From the NCBI RefSeq assembly GCF_026020075.1, contig NZ_CP102772.1, positions 3,996,501-4,060,500 of the forward strand: DNA of 64,000 bases. Direction: 5' to 3'. The position numbers and the translations under genes were made by a program. Source of the stretch: Bosea sp. NBC_00550 (lineage in GTDB: Bacteria; Pseudomonadota; Alphaproteobacteria; Rhizobiales; Beijerinckiaceae). This document shows, piece after piece, positions 56,100-64,000 of this stretch. The notes below the pieces were generated by a model. It saw nothing but the letters and a program-made list of their open reading frames with translations, had not been told where the DNA came from and made no database searches. The stretch's first letter is position 1. The number at the start of each line of letters is the position of its first letter.

Positions 56100-57067
56100 C
56101 AGTTTCGCGCCTCGAACACCCAACCGTTGCCGCGAAGATAATCCACTGTGCGTTCGACGCCTTCACGGATAGTCAGCGTCGGCTTCCAGCCCAAAGCTCG
56201 GATTTTCTGACAATCCAGCAGAATGAACGGATTATCACCAATCCAGCCGCGATCCCCCCCCGAATATTGCAAACACGGCGCGAGGCCTAATTTTTGGCAG
56301 ATCCAATCAATAGAATCACTAACCTGGCAATATTCATCAGTTCCGAGATTGTAGATCGAAAATCGATCTTGCGAATTCTTCATTCCAAATAGCACTGCAT
56401 CGATGCAGTCTTGGACATAGAGGTAAGATTTCCGCTGCTGACCGTTACCTAGAACGGACAGCTTTGTCGGATCCTGCTGCAGCTTGTGGACGAAATCAAA
56501 GACGTGTCCATGGGTATAGCGCTCGCCCAGAATGGACACGAACCGAAACACCACACCTTGCATCTCGTAGCCTTCGCAATAGGCCGCGATCAGCCCTTCA
56601 CCGGCGAGCTTGGATGCGCCGTAGAGAGATGTCTGCACCGGAAACGGTGCATCCTCCGGTGTCGGTATGACCTTGGCCTCCCCATAGACCGATCCGGTGG
56701 AGGAAAAGGCAATCCGCTTTACCTCGTTCGCCCGCATGGCCTCCAGCACATTGAAGGTAGCAATGGTGTTCTGATCGAGATCCCGACGCGGATGCAGCGT
56801 TCCAAAGCGGATATCGGCATTGGCAGAGAGATGGAACACAGTGTCCACTGCCTTCATCGCCGCCCCAAGCGCCGGTTGATCCAGCAGGTCTCCCTCCACC
56901 ATGGAAAAGCGCGGCGAGGCATTCGCATCGACCAGGAACCGCCGCTGGCCGGTGCTGAAATTGTCGTAGCCGACGACCTCATATCCGTCCGCCAGCAAAC
57001 GGTCGACCAAGTTGGATCCAATGAAACCAGCGGCGCCGGTGACAAGAACGCGCTGCATAACACTCAC
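56099..57067 (-). CDS. NAD-dependent sugar epimerase/dehydratase (extended SDR)
   Basis: The protein has 322 residues (MSVMQRVL start; ATG 57058 is another). TGAAGFIGSNLVDRLL is the cofactor loop, FHLSANADI the mid-region, SSTGSVYGEA the Ser of the active site, and YGASKLAGEGL the Tyr/Lys pair. It is close to UDP-glucose 4-epimerase and GDP-mannose 4,6-dehydratase-like enzymes. In this cluster the substrate may be GDP-heptose. It lies upstream of the UGD-like gene. GC content falls below that of flanking core genes. Confidence 0.87.
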   Translation of the reverse strand: MSVMQRVLVTGAAGFIGSNLVDRLLADGYEVVGYDNFSTGQRRFLVDANASPRFSMVEGDLLDQPALGAAMKAVDTVFHLSANADIRFGTLHPRRDLDQNTIATFNVLEAMRANEVKRIAFSSTGSVYGEAKVIPTPEDAPFPVQTSLYGASKLAGEGLIAAYCEGYEMQGVVFRFVSILGERYTHGHVFDFVHKLQQDPTKLSVLGNGQQRKSYLYVQDCIDAVLFGMKNSQDRFSIYNLGTDEYCQVSDSIDWICQKLGLAPCLQYSGGDRGWIGDNPFILLDCQKIRALGWKPTLTIREGVERTVDYLRGNGWVFEARN

Positions 57068-57373
57068 GGTGCACCACCCTATGAAAGACTCTTATGACGC
57101 CGCGAGCAGCAGCCATACAGGCGCAGCCCCTCTACCAGAAGAAAGCACCGCGCGAAACCGGCCCCATCCGACGGCTCGCCCGGGCAAGATCGCGGCAGAT
57201 TCAAAGCACGCGAATCCACGCTAGACGCGGCAACCCGCCAATACGAATAGAAGCCAAATGAGTCACGCCAAATACGAGACGGCCGGATCGTAGCGTTCTC
57301 ATACTTGGATATACTCGCTGGGCGGCAGCACCACACAGATCGAAATTATTCGAAAGCAGGTGCGTCGCGAAAA
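57068..57373. other. Gap between transaldolase and epimerase genes
   Basis: This 306-base stretch is without supported coding content. No T-run hairpin was seen, so the minus-strand transcript from the exporter genes may continue through it. A separate promoter for the epimerase-to-gmhB unit could also lie here. Confidence 0.4.
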
Positions 57374-58075
57374 TCAGACCAGCTTGTAACCAGCAGCGCG
57401 CGCGTCTTCATAAAACATCTTTACAGTCTCGAGCGAATATTGAGTGAGATCCTTGCCGAGCAATTTGAGCTTGGCCAAAATATCCGGCGTAGCCGTGATA
57501 ATATGGCAGCCACACTGGTCAGCCTGAATGACATTCAGAAGTTCGCGCGGGCTGGCCCAGAGCAATTCAGCTTTGGGCAGGTGCGCTAGGCGCCTTGCAG
57601 CCTCCGTCATCACCGGAACCGGATCAACTCCTGTATCCGCGATACGACCGGCAAATATCGAGACGATGACATGAGACGTGGGGGATACGCTGCGCGCGAC
57701 CACATCCACTTGTTCGAGCGTGGTGATGGCCGTCACATTGAGCGACATACCCTCGGATGAGAGCTTTTGTATCAATGGCGCGGAACTTTCGGCCTTCGTA
57801 TTGGTGATAGGAATCTTGATTGAAGTGGTGCCACCCCAACTGGCAATTTCCCGCGCCTCCGCTTCCATGGCCGAAAAATCGTCGGAAAACACTTCGAAAG
57901 AGATGGGCTTGCTAGGAATAGCTTTGATCAGAGTTTGAGCAAATTCCTTGTAATCGGAAATGCCAGCCTTGCGCATCAGCGTGGGATTGGTGGTGAAGCC
58001 TGCAACGCGGCCTTCTTCAGCAGCCTTTAGAATGGCATTAATGTCGGCGCCATCTTGATAAAGCTTCACTCGCAT
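57374..58075 (-). CDS. Transaldolase-family protein (small, FSA/TalC-like type)
   Basis: The protein has 233 residues. FTTNPTLMRKAG (27-38) and SIKIPITN with Lys87 as the Schiff-base lysine define the transaldolase/fructose-6-phosphate aldolase superfamily. Transaldolase interconverts sedoheptulose-7-P and glyceraldehyde-3-P with erythrose-4-P and fructose-6-P. In a cluster that turns sedoheptulose-7-P into GDP-heptose, a dedicated enzyme could supply that precursor. Whether it is a transaldolase or a fructose-6-P aldolase cannot be decided by eye. The gene is AT-richer than the core genes. Confidence 0.88.
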   Translation of the reverse strand: MRVKLYQDGADINAILKAAEEGRVAGFTTNPTLMRKAGISDYKEFAQTLIKAIPSKPISFEVFSDDFSAMEAEAREIASWGGTTSIKIPITNTKAESSAPLIQKLSSEGMSLNVTAITTLEQVDVVARSVSPTSHVIVSIFAGRIADTGVDPVPVMTEAARRLAHLPKAELLWASPRELLNVIQADQCGCHIITATPDILAKLKLLGKDLTQYSLETVKMFYEDARAAGYKLV

Positions 58076-58785
58076 AGGCCACCTATCAAAATGCTTGCGT
58101 CAAATAACATAGTATTTGAACGCCGCGTTGAAAGTTTCACTTTGGCATATCGCATAGGTAGCCGCACTCGACGTGTCAAGCGATGAGATAGGCGGACATT
58201 GCTAGCCGCCTCCAGCAGCGCCCGAGCGTCGATCGACCTCAACCCATTCGACAACCGCTAGCCCGAATTTCACCATGCTGACTCCGATCAGCCAGATAGC
58301 AGCCCTCGCGAGCGAGGCAATGCGAACGCGCGACATTGCGACAACAGGCGCTCCCGATACTCTTGATAGCAGCATCATCCCGGTGACGCACGCGGCCTGA
58401 CTGATTCAGCGCGAATCCGTGTCGAGCCAAAACCAAGGTCACAGAACAACAGGCCTGCACCAAGCTGAAGACCACGTCATTCCCGGCGGCAGTTAAAAGC
58501 AACCCGTCAGAAAAACTTGACTGCAAACACTCAGACAGTCGGCGATCCAACGGTCGGAGGCCTCATCAGTTTCTGGGACGGAAAACGCCCGATCAAGCCT
58601 ACTTCAACGCGCTGCAGCCGATCCCGGTTGCGGCATAACAAGGGCCGAAACCCACTTAGCGGCAGCCCCGAAACTGTTCAGATAAACCGAGTCGGCTCTC
58701 TCCGGTCAGGTCAGCACGAAACTGCAATGTTCGCCTGCCGTTAAGGCGCGTCGATAGAAGACGTGTTGTGCGGCAAATAGCCCGC
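58076..58785. other. Non-coding region between the transaldolase and the methyltransferase
   Basis: About 710 bases contain short frames on both strands but none with convincing coding character or homology-like motifs. It may be a decayed gene or insertion site and should include control elements for the transaldolase gene. Confidence 0.4.
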
Positions 58786-59577
58786 TTAAGCGCCGGCCTT
58801 CGTGATCAACGTCACGCCCGGCGTCACCAAGACGCTGGAGAAGGGCGACCGCTCGTGCGCCACCGAGGATGAACGAGAAGGCGGCACGCCATATTCAGGG
58901 TGGGTCCAGTCCGAACGGCCAATTTCGTCGACGAGTTGCTTGATAAAACCCGGGAGGCCAAACTCATGAGACTTGAAGCGTCGCGTATACTGATAGCGGC
59001 GGAGCAGCTTCTGGACCAGATTGAGCTTCGGCCACTCCACCGGTGCATTTTTTATCAGACGGTTCGCCAAAGAGTGCAGTAACGTCTCGTCGCTCTGCTC
59101 GGAGAAATATTTTCCATCTGGGTAATATGGATGGTTTCCCCAATATCCCGTACCCCAATCCTCCAGAGCATAAACACCGTTGGCCTTGAGATGGTTTTTG
59201 AACAGGTGCCAGAAGCTAATTTTCGCCAGTTCGCCAATATGTGCGGCGTCGTCCACGATGATGTCCCAACCTTGCGGGGCGTGTTCTTGTGAGACCTTCG
59301 GCAAAAATGCCCGGTCGTCTTGCGCCCCCTGATGGATATGGACCCGAGCCTCATCGATCTGTGGTGGGAACAGGTCAATGCCAACGATCGTGCCCTTGGG
59401 AAAACAGTCCCGCCACATCTTCATCGATTTGCCGTCGGCAACGCCCAGTTCGAGAATTGCCACGTCACGATCCCGCAAATGTCCGAAATACCGTTCATAG
59501 ATTTCGAGATAAGGCGCCGGCTTGCTCTGAGTCTCGCCAGCGGCCTGAGCATAATCAATCAATGAGGGTACGGTCAT
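58786..59577 (-). CDS. SAM-dependent methyltransferase (MycE-like sugar O-methyltransferase type)
   Basis: The protein has 263 residues from ATG 59577. It is a class I methyltransferase: VAILELGVADGKSMKMW is motif I, VGIDLFPPQIDEARV the acidic end of beta-2, and WDIIVDDAAHIGELAKISF the motif with DD and His. This pattern is found in MycE-type macrolide and polysaccharide sugar methyltransferases. It could methylate the heptose or a terminal sugar of the exported glycan. It is the first gene downstream of wzt, separated by 370 bases. Confidence 0.82.
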   Translation of the reverse strand: MTVPSLIDYAQAAGETQSKPAPYLEIYERYFGHLRDRDVAILELGVADGKSMKMWRDCFPKGTIVGIDLFPPQIDEARVHIHQGAQDDRAFLPKVSQEHAPQGWDIIVDDAAHIGELAKISFWHLFKNHLKANGVYALEDWGTGYWGNHPYYPDGKYFSEQSDETLLHSLANRLIKNAPVEWPKLNLVQKLLRRYQYTRRFKSHEFGLPGFIKQLVDEIGRSDWTHPEYGVPPSRSSSVAHERSPFSSVLVTPGVTLITKAGA

Positions 59578-59947
59578 TTATCGTCCGATTCGGCAAGGAA
59601 GACGCGCAGAGGCTGCGTATGGCAAAACGTCGAATGAGGAACGGCCTGTTGGCGAACTCAGCCGCTGACCACTCTCACGAAATTCGATGCATCTCAAGCC
59701 ACTGCCGGCGCACCATTGTCCCATCCGGGCGCAGCCAGCCCCCCGCTCCTGGGAGGGCTCTGCACGCGAAGGAGAACGGGCCAGCGCTGACGGTCAAGCC
59801 AGCCACTCATCCCTTCGGCACCTCCACGGCGAAGCCGAGCGACCGGGCACCTCGCGAGGTCGGCAAGCTGAGTGGGAAGGAACGCTGCTCCAGATCTCCT
59901 AATCCAGCGCCGAGAGGTTAAACAATCCAATTGGATCCAAGATTGCC
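59578..59947. other. Gap between methyltransferase and wzt
   Basis: The 370-base stretch has no supported gene. A short stretch near 59899-59950 reads like the very end of an FAD-linked oxidase (ILDPIGLFN), but it is too short to call. No terminator with a T-run was seen. Confidence 0.4.
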
Positions 59948-61369
59948 CTAACCGCCTGCAGCTTCAGGCGGCTCCACCGTGACCGAGACCGCTTTGAGCT
60001 CGACGCCGACGAGCGCCCCGCTTCGATGGGGGGAATGGACGTCGAAGAACAAGGCATCGTGGACCCACTGATGCTGCGAGTGACTATCGAGTGTGCCGGA
60101 TGCGACCGCAAACGTCACGGAGTACCGCCCCGAAGCCAGAAGCGGGAGCGGGAACGTGAAGCGGGCCAGCACGGTCTCTCCGCCGCGCAACAATTCGGGC
60201 AAGTCTGTACGATAGGAAATCGTATTCTCTCCCAGAATCGGCTGCCCAAGTCGATCCTTGGTCTGGAATCCGAAGATTGGCGAGGCAATATCGCGAACAA
60301 TACGGACGCGGGCGGTCAGCTGCAGATCCTCGCCCCCCGTAATCCACGTTGGAGTCACCCCAAACGGATCGGTCAGCTCTACCGAGAGAATATCGACATC
60401 TCCGCTGCCGAAACCCGCACTCTCTTTCAGCCAATCGAAAACAACCCGGCCGGTCGGAGCTGGCGGCGGCGGCAAAACACGGATCAGCGGCTTCGCCTGC
60501 AAGATCTTGCCGGCATCGTCCGCCCCGCCGGCCTGCTCGGACGGGCGAGATGGTTTGACCGATACAGGCGGCAACCCCTGCATGATCGAATTGATGAAGG
60601 CGATGTACCCTTCGCAGACATCCTTTGATGCTCCAGCCATCCGCAACTCGCCATAGTCGAGCCAAATCGCGCGATCGCAGAAGTTCAGGACCGAATTGGT
60701 ATCGTGGCTGCAGAAAAGCACGGTGCCATTCGCTTGGAAACCGCGCAGCCAGCGCAGACATTTCTGCTGGAAATAGGAATCGCCAACCGACAGAGCCTCG
60801 TCGATGATCAGAACATCGGCATCGACATGCGCAATGACAGCAAAGGCAAGGCGCATCGCCATGCCCGATGAGTAAGCCTTCACAGGCTGATCGACCGCTT
60901 CGCCGATATCGGCGAAGTCCAGGATCGCGGCCATGCGCTCCAAGGTCTGCTCGCGCGAGAGGCCGAGGATGCTGGCGTTGAGCATAATATTCTCGCGCCC
61001 GGTATATTCTGGATTAAAGCCCGAACCAAGTTCCAGCAGCGCCGCGACGCGGCCCTTCACCACGATGTCGCCCTGGCTCGGCGTCAGCGTACCGCAGATC
61101 AGCTGCAGGAGCGTTGATTTGCCCGAGCCATTGCGGCCGATCACACCGATCGTTTCACCTCGCGCGACTTCGAAGCTAAGCTCTCGGAGAGCCCAGTGCT
61201 CGGTGAAATAGCGCGACGCGACGGCAGACCTGCCCAACAGTCTGAAAATCGGCGACACTAGCCAACTCAGGCGCGGCATGATGGCCTGCTTCAGCCGGTC
61301 CGTCGGCTTGGCATAGACTCGATAGGCCTTCGCAACTCCGTCGACTTTGATCGAGGCATCAGAGGACAT
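59948..61369 (-). CDS. wzt: Polysaccharide ABC transporter ATP-binding protein (Wzt-type)
   Basis: Wzt powers export of an undecaprenyl-linked, complete O-antigen or capsule chain. It has 473 residues from ATG 61369. The ATPase domain (about 1-250) has Walker A GRNGSGKST (78-86), the ABC signature YSSGM (166-170), Walker B VLIIDEALS with Asp190/Glu191, and the LLELGSGFNPEYTGREN stretch typical of Wzt. A linker rich in Pro follows. A C-terminal carbohydrate-binding Wzt_C-like beta domain lies at about 320-460. The start overlaps the end of wzm. Confidence 0.94.
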   Translation of the reverse strand: MSSDASIKVDGVAKAYRVYAKPTDRLKQAIMPRLSWLVSPIFRLLGRSAVASRYFTEHWALRELSFEVARGETIGVIGRNGSGKSTLLQLICGTLTPSQGDIVVKGRVAALLELGSGFNPEYTGRENIMLNASILGLSREQTLERMAAILDFADIGEAVDQPVKAYSSGMAMRLAFAVIAHVDADVLIIDEALSVGDSYFQQKCLRWLRGFQANGTVLFCSHDTNSVLNFCDRAIWLDYGELRMAGASKDVCEGYIAFINSIMQGLPPVSVKPSRPSEQAGGADDAGKILQAKPLIRVLPPPPAPTGRVVFDWLKESAGFGSGDVDILSVELTDPFGVTPTWITGGEDLQLTARVRIVRDIASPIFGFQTKDRLGQPILGENTISYRTDLPELLRGGETVLARFTFPLPLLASGRYSVTFAVASGTLDSHSQHQWVHDALFFDVHSPHRSGALVGVELKAVSVTVEPPEAAGG

Positions 61370-62177
61370 CGGCAAACCCCGGGCGCAGACGCTGGAACAG
61401 CCAGAAAGACGCAGCAAGCGAGACCAGCGCTAAGCACATATAGATCGACAGGCTGAAGAGGTCTGGCAAGCCGCCGAAGACAACGACCGTCCGAGATTGT
61501 TCGACTATCGAGGTCAGGGGGTTGAGCCGCATCACCGTCCTGAATGGCTCAGGGACCGCGCTAAGCGGATAAAAGATCGGCGTCAGAAATAGCGAAAATG
61601 TCACAAGTAAACCAACAACTTGCGACAGATCGCGCAAGAATACGCCGCAAGCCGAAAAAAGCATTACCAGCGCAAGGACAAAAATAAGGAAAGGCAACAG
61701 CACGATCGGAAATAAAACAAATGTCCAATTGAAAACACCCTTCAATAACATCTGTCCGATCAACACAATAGCAATCGTAATTCCTGCGTTCACAAGTGAC
61801 GATAATACTGCCACAATCGGCAATATCTCGATCGGAAACACGACCTTCGTCACATAGGTTGGATGGCTGACAATCAGCCCAGGCGCACGCGCCACAGCTT
61901 CAGCAAATACCCCATGGACCGCTGTGCCCACGAGCAGCAGAATAGCAAAATCAAACGGCCCGGTCTGCTCTACTCCCCACCGCGTTCGGAACACCGTGCT
62001 GAAAACAAATGTGTACATCGCCGCCGTCAAGAGCGGCGTGAGAATCATCCACGCCACGCCCAGAACGCTGCCTTGAAAGCGCGCTGTCACCTCTCGCACG
62101 ACAAGCCGCCAGATCAATTGGCGATGCCTGATGATAGAATGTGCGAAACTGGGAAGCGTGAGGTCTGGCGACGACAT
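61359..62177 (-). CDS. wzm: Polysaccharide ABC transporter permease (Wzm-type)
   Basis: The 272-residue inner-membrane protein has about six transmembrane segments (ABC2-type). The N-terminal amphipathic region IIRHRQLIWRLVVREV is followed by RFQGSVLGVAWMILTPLLTA, a Wzm hallmark. SACGVFLRDLSQVVG lies in the second half and FLTPIFYPLSAVPEP near the periplasmic side. With Wzt it forms the exporter of a finished glycan chain. It is the first gene of the minus-strand cluster; its 3' end overlaps wzt by 11 bases. Confidence 0.95.
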   Translation of the reverse strand: MSSPDLTLPSFAHSIIRHRQLIWRLVVREVTARFQGSVLGVAWMILTPLLTAAMYTFVFSTVFRTRWGVEQTGPFDFAILLLVGTAVHGVFAEAVARAPGLIVSHPTYVTKVVFPIEILPIVAVLSSLVNAGITIAIVLIGQMLLKGVFNWTFVLFPIVLLPFLIFVLALVMLFSACGVFLRDLSQVVGLLVTFSLFLTPIFYPLSAVPEPFRTVMRLNPLTSIVEQSRTVVVFGGLPDLFSLSIYMCLALVSLAASFWLFQRLRPGFADVL

Positions 62178-62994
62178 TGATGACCTGGATTATAAAACGT
62201 CTGATGTTCGGTTTTTTTCAAAGCAGGCACTTACCCCAGCCCCCCATACTTGCGCAACCCGCCGACGCTACGGCGCTCGAAGCCGACATAACGACGTGGT
62301 TTGATAAAAAATTAAACATTTCCAAGCTGTCACAAAAAGCGAATTCCTCCCTGCGTTGTCCCACGCAAGCTGGGGAAAGAAGTGGCTGTGCATCCGAATT
62401 TGAGCGGAAGCCGTCATCTGGACTCGATTGCGCCGCATGTCCCCAACTAAATCCCAACGCGAGACAATCGATGTGCAGCCGTCAACCTTCCAGGCGCGAG
62501 CCAGTGAATTTCCGGTGATTGGTCATGCTTCTGCGTTCTCGGGATCAGCCTTAGCAGTGCCCATTCGACAATTGATCCGGCCCAGCAGTCCCGCGGTATT
62601 GGTGTGGACACCCATCGTATCCACAGCGGGCCGCTCAACTTGGCACAAGCTGGGAATATCATAGCCTCCCTTTCGACCCCTTCTCCCGTCGCCGCTGAAG
62701 CCGCCCGGCTTCGCACCGCAACTTCCTGGTAGGCTTTAGCAGCGCGCGCTTCTATCGGTCGTGTGCCTGGCCTTTGATCGTAACCAGCGCCACAGGGGCG
62801 CTATGCGGTTCGACGGACATCCTCCCCGCGAGTTCGCCCCTGTTCTCTGTCCCTATGATAGTGGCCAATCCGACTTCAAAGCCGCAGCGTCCTTCGTGGC
62901 GAGCATCTGCAGACAGGCGCGATTAGTGAAAGCGCCACGTGATCCCGCACGGAGCCATCCGGCGCGCAATGATCTGCCATGGACAACGCCTAGG
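62178..62994. other. Region upstream of wzm, up to the IS481 copy 2
   Basis: About 820 bases hold the promoter of the minus-strand exporter unit and no recognisable gene. Short frames on both strands look random. The end, CCTAGG (62989-62994), is the CTAG-type flank of the IS element. Confidence 0.4.
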
Positions 62995-64000
62995 TGTTTG
63001 ATCCCAGGTTTTGATGGTGCGATCTTTTCCATCGGATGGAAGGAGGCACTATGGGCCAGGTTCTGCACGGGAGCGCCACAACGACGGAGGCGATCCGTCG
63101 AGCGATACAGCATAGTCAAGCGAGCCTGAGGGCTCTGGCAAAGTGCTACGGCATCAACCAGAAGACCGTCGCGAAGTGGAAGAAGCGGGCCTCGGTGGCT
63201 GATCTGCCGACGGGCCCGCAGCAGCCGGCTTCGACGGTTCTGTCAGCCGAGGAAGAGGCGATCATCGTCGCCTTTCGACGACATACCCTGCTGCCTTTGG
63301 ATGACTGCCTCTACGCGCTTCAGGCCACGATCCCGCATCTGACCCGTTCGTCGTTGCATCGCTGCCTGCAACGGCACGGCATCAGCCGGCTACCGGAGAT
63401 CGAGGGCGACAAGGAGCCGAAGAAGCGGTTCAAGTCCTACCCGATCGGCTTCTTCCACATCGACATCGCCGAGGTCCAGACCGCCGAAGGAAAGCTCTAT
63501 CTGTTTGTCGCGATCGATCGGACGAGCAAATTCGCCTTCGTGCAACTGGTGGAGAGCGCCAACCGGGTGACGGCCTCAGCTTTCCTCGTCGCCCTGATCG
63601 CAGCCGTTCCCTACAGGGTCCATACGATCCTGACCGACAACGGCATCCAATTCCGCTTCCCGCCGCGCTACGCCAACGGTCCCACGGCCCGTTACATCAC
63701 CCACATGTTCGCGATGCGCTGCCGCGAGAATGGCATCGAGCACCGCTTCACCAAGATCAACCATCCCTGGACCAATGGGCAGGTCGAGCGAATGAACCGG
63801 ACGATCAAAGACGCGACCGTCAAACGCTATCACTACGACAGCCACGACCAGCTCGATCGTCACCTCCAGGACTTCGTCTCAGCTTACAATTTCGGCCGGC
63901 GCCTGAAGACCCTCAAAGGCCTCACGCCCTACGAGTTCATCTGCAAGCGCTGGACTTCAGAGCCGGAAACGATTCACCCTCGATCCAATCCACCAAATGC
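62995..64000 (+). mobile_element. IS481-family insertion sequence, copy 2 (cut by the window end)
   Basis: It is nearly identical to copy 1 (34580) and in the same orientation. The left end is TGTTTGATCCCAGG, with flank CCTAGG containing the expected CTAG. Its right end lies outside the window. Confidence 0.9.
63051..64000 (+). pseudogene. IS481-family transposase, copy 2, with a frameshift near the 3' end
   Basis: It is the same transposase as at 34636 but carries an Arg32-to-Cys change in the HTH (AAATGCTAC-type codon change near 63144) and a one-base insertion near 63967 (GGAAACG against GGAACA). The frameshift replaces the last part of the protein (EQFTLDPIHQM) with an unrelated tail and no stop in the window. 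All three DDE residues lie before the frameshift, so activity is reduced or uncertain rather than surely lost. Confidence 0.8.

Noticed and set aside
59899..59950. Short minus-strand stretch reading ILDPIGLFN, like the tail of FAD-linked oxidases
   Set aside because: Only about 15 residues match and they lie at the end of a frame antisense-like to wzt; too short to claim a gene remnant.
34580..64000. Composite transposon bounded by IS481
   Set aside because: The interval contains housekeeping genes (argE, apaG, dcd, tRNA-Gly), and the two copies are in direct orientation with non-matching outer flanks.
1..64000. CRISPR arrays or restriction-modification and phage-defence systems
   Set aside because: No regularly spaced repeats and no recognisable defence genes were found on reading both strands.

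Overview
The window looks like a chromosomal piece of an alphaproteobacterium of the order Hyphomicrobiales, most likely Bosea or a close relative. This is an inference from several features: a C4-pathway 5-aminolevulinate synthase, a GcrA cell-cycle regulator, an Aap-type amino-acid ABC transporter, an Omp25/RopB-type porin, the long double-domain dCTP deaminase, and high GC with palindromic intergenic repeats that share a GAAGCG-containing loop. No 16S rRNA is present to confirm it.

Positions 1-5344 carry the conserved nusA(end)-ylxR-infB-rbfA-truB translation operon. On the other strand follow hemA (ALA synthase), an M20 amidohydrolase and an SDR dehydrogenase (5471-8867). Positions 9238-18278 hold a first surface-polysaccharide locus: a WecG/TagA-type glycosyltransferase, a DUF6492 protein, a Wzx-like flippase, a Tat-exported GH10 glycosidase, a GumC/Wzc-like co-polymerase with a degenerate kinase domain, and GT2 and GT4 glycosyltransferases. 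No Wzy polymerase or outer-membrane export protein was recognised. Positions 18603-31086 are mostly housekeeping: DMT exporter, GMP reductase, an MFS/LysR divergent pair, an Aap-like ABC transporter without its ATPase gene, gcrA, and argD-argF-hslO.

Positions 31316-37064 are a disturbed zone. It has a frameshifted autotransporter, an IS481-family element whose transposase reads through into the tail of an IS5-family transposase, the 3' remnant of a serine recombinase, and a tight cluster of three small genes of unknown function. A small unknown gene, a porin, argE, apaG, dcd and a tRNA-Gly(CCC) follow.

Positions 42203-62177 form a second glycan region: a rhamnosyltransferase-like GT2, UDP-glucose dehydrogenase, and rfbBCDA for dTDP-L-rhamnose. 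After a TylF-type methyltransferase and an IS5 remnant comes a long, mostly overlapping minus-strand cluster. It encodes an ABC polysaccharide exporter (Wzm/Wzt), a methyltransferase, a small transaldolase, four nucleotide-sugar-type oxidoreductases or epimerases, and the GDP-D-glycero-alpha-D-manno-heptose pathway: heptose-7-P kinase, a fused guanylyltransferase/isomerase, and a phosphatase. Together they suggest a capsule or O-antigen containing a modified, possibly methylated heptose and rhamnose, exported by the ABC route. A second IS481 copy in the same orientation (62995-end, frameshifted) closes the window, so the 28.4 kb between the two copies is exposed to deletion by recombination.

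The points most worth a second look are the dehydrogenase in the heptose cluster that lacks the catalytic cysteine, the dedicated transaldolase, the absence of any glycosyltransferase in that cluster, the IS481/IS5 chimeric reading frame, and the frameshifted autotransporter.
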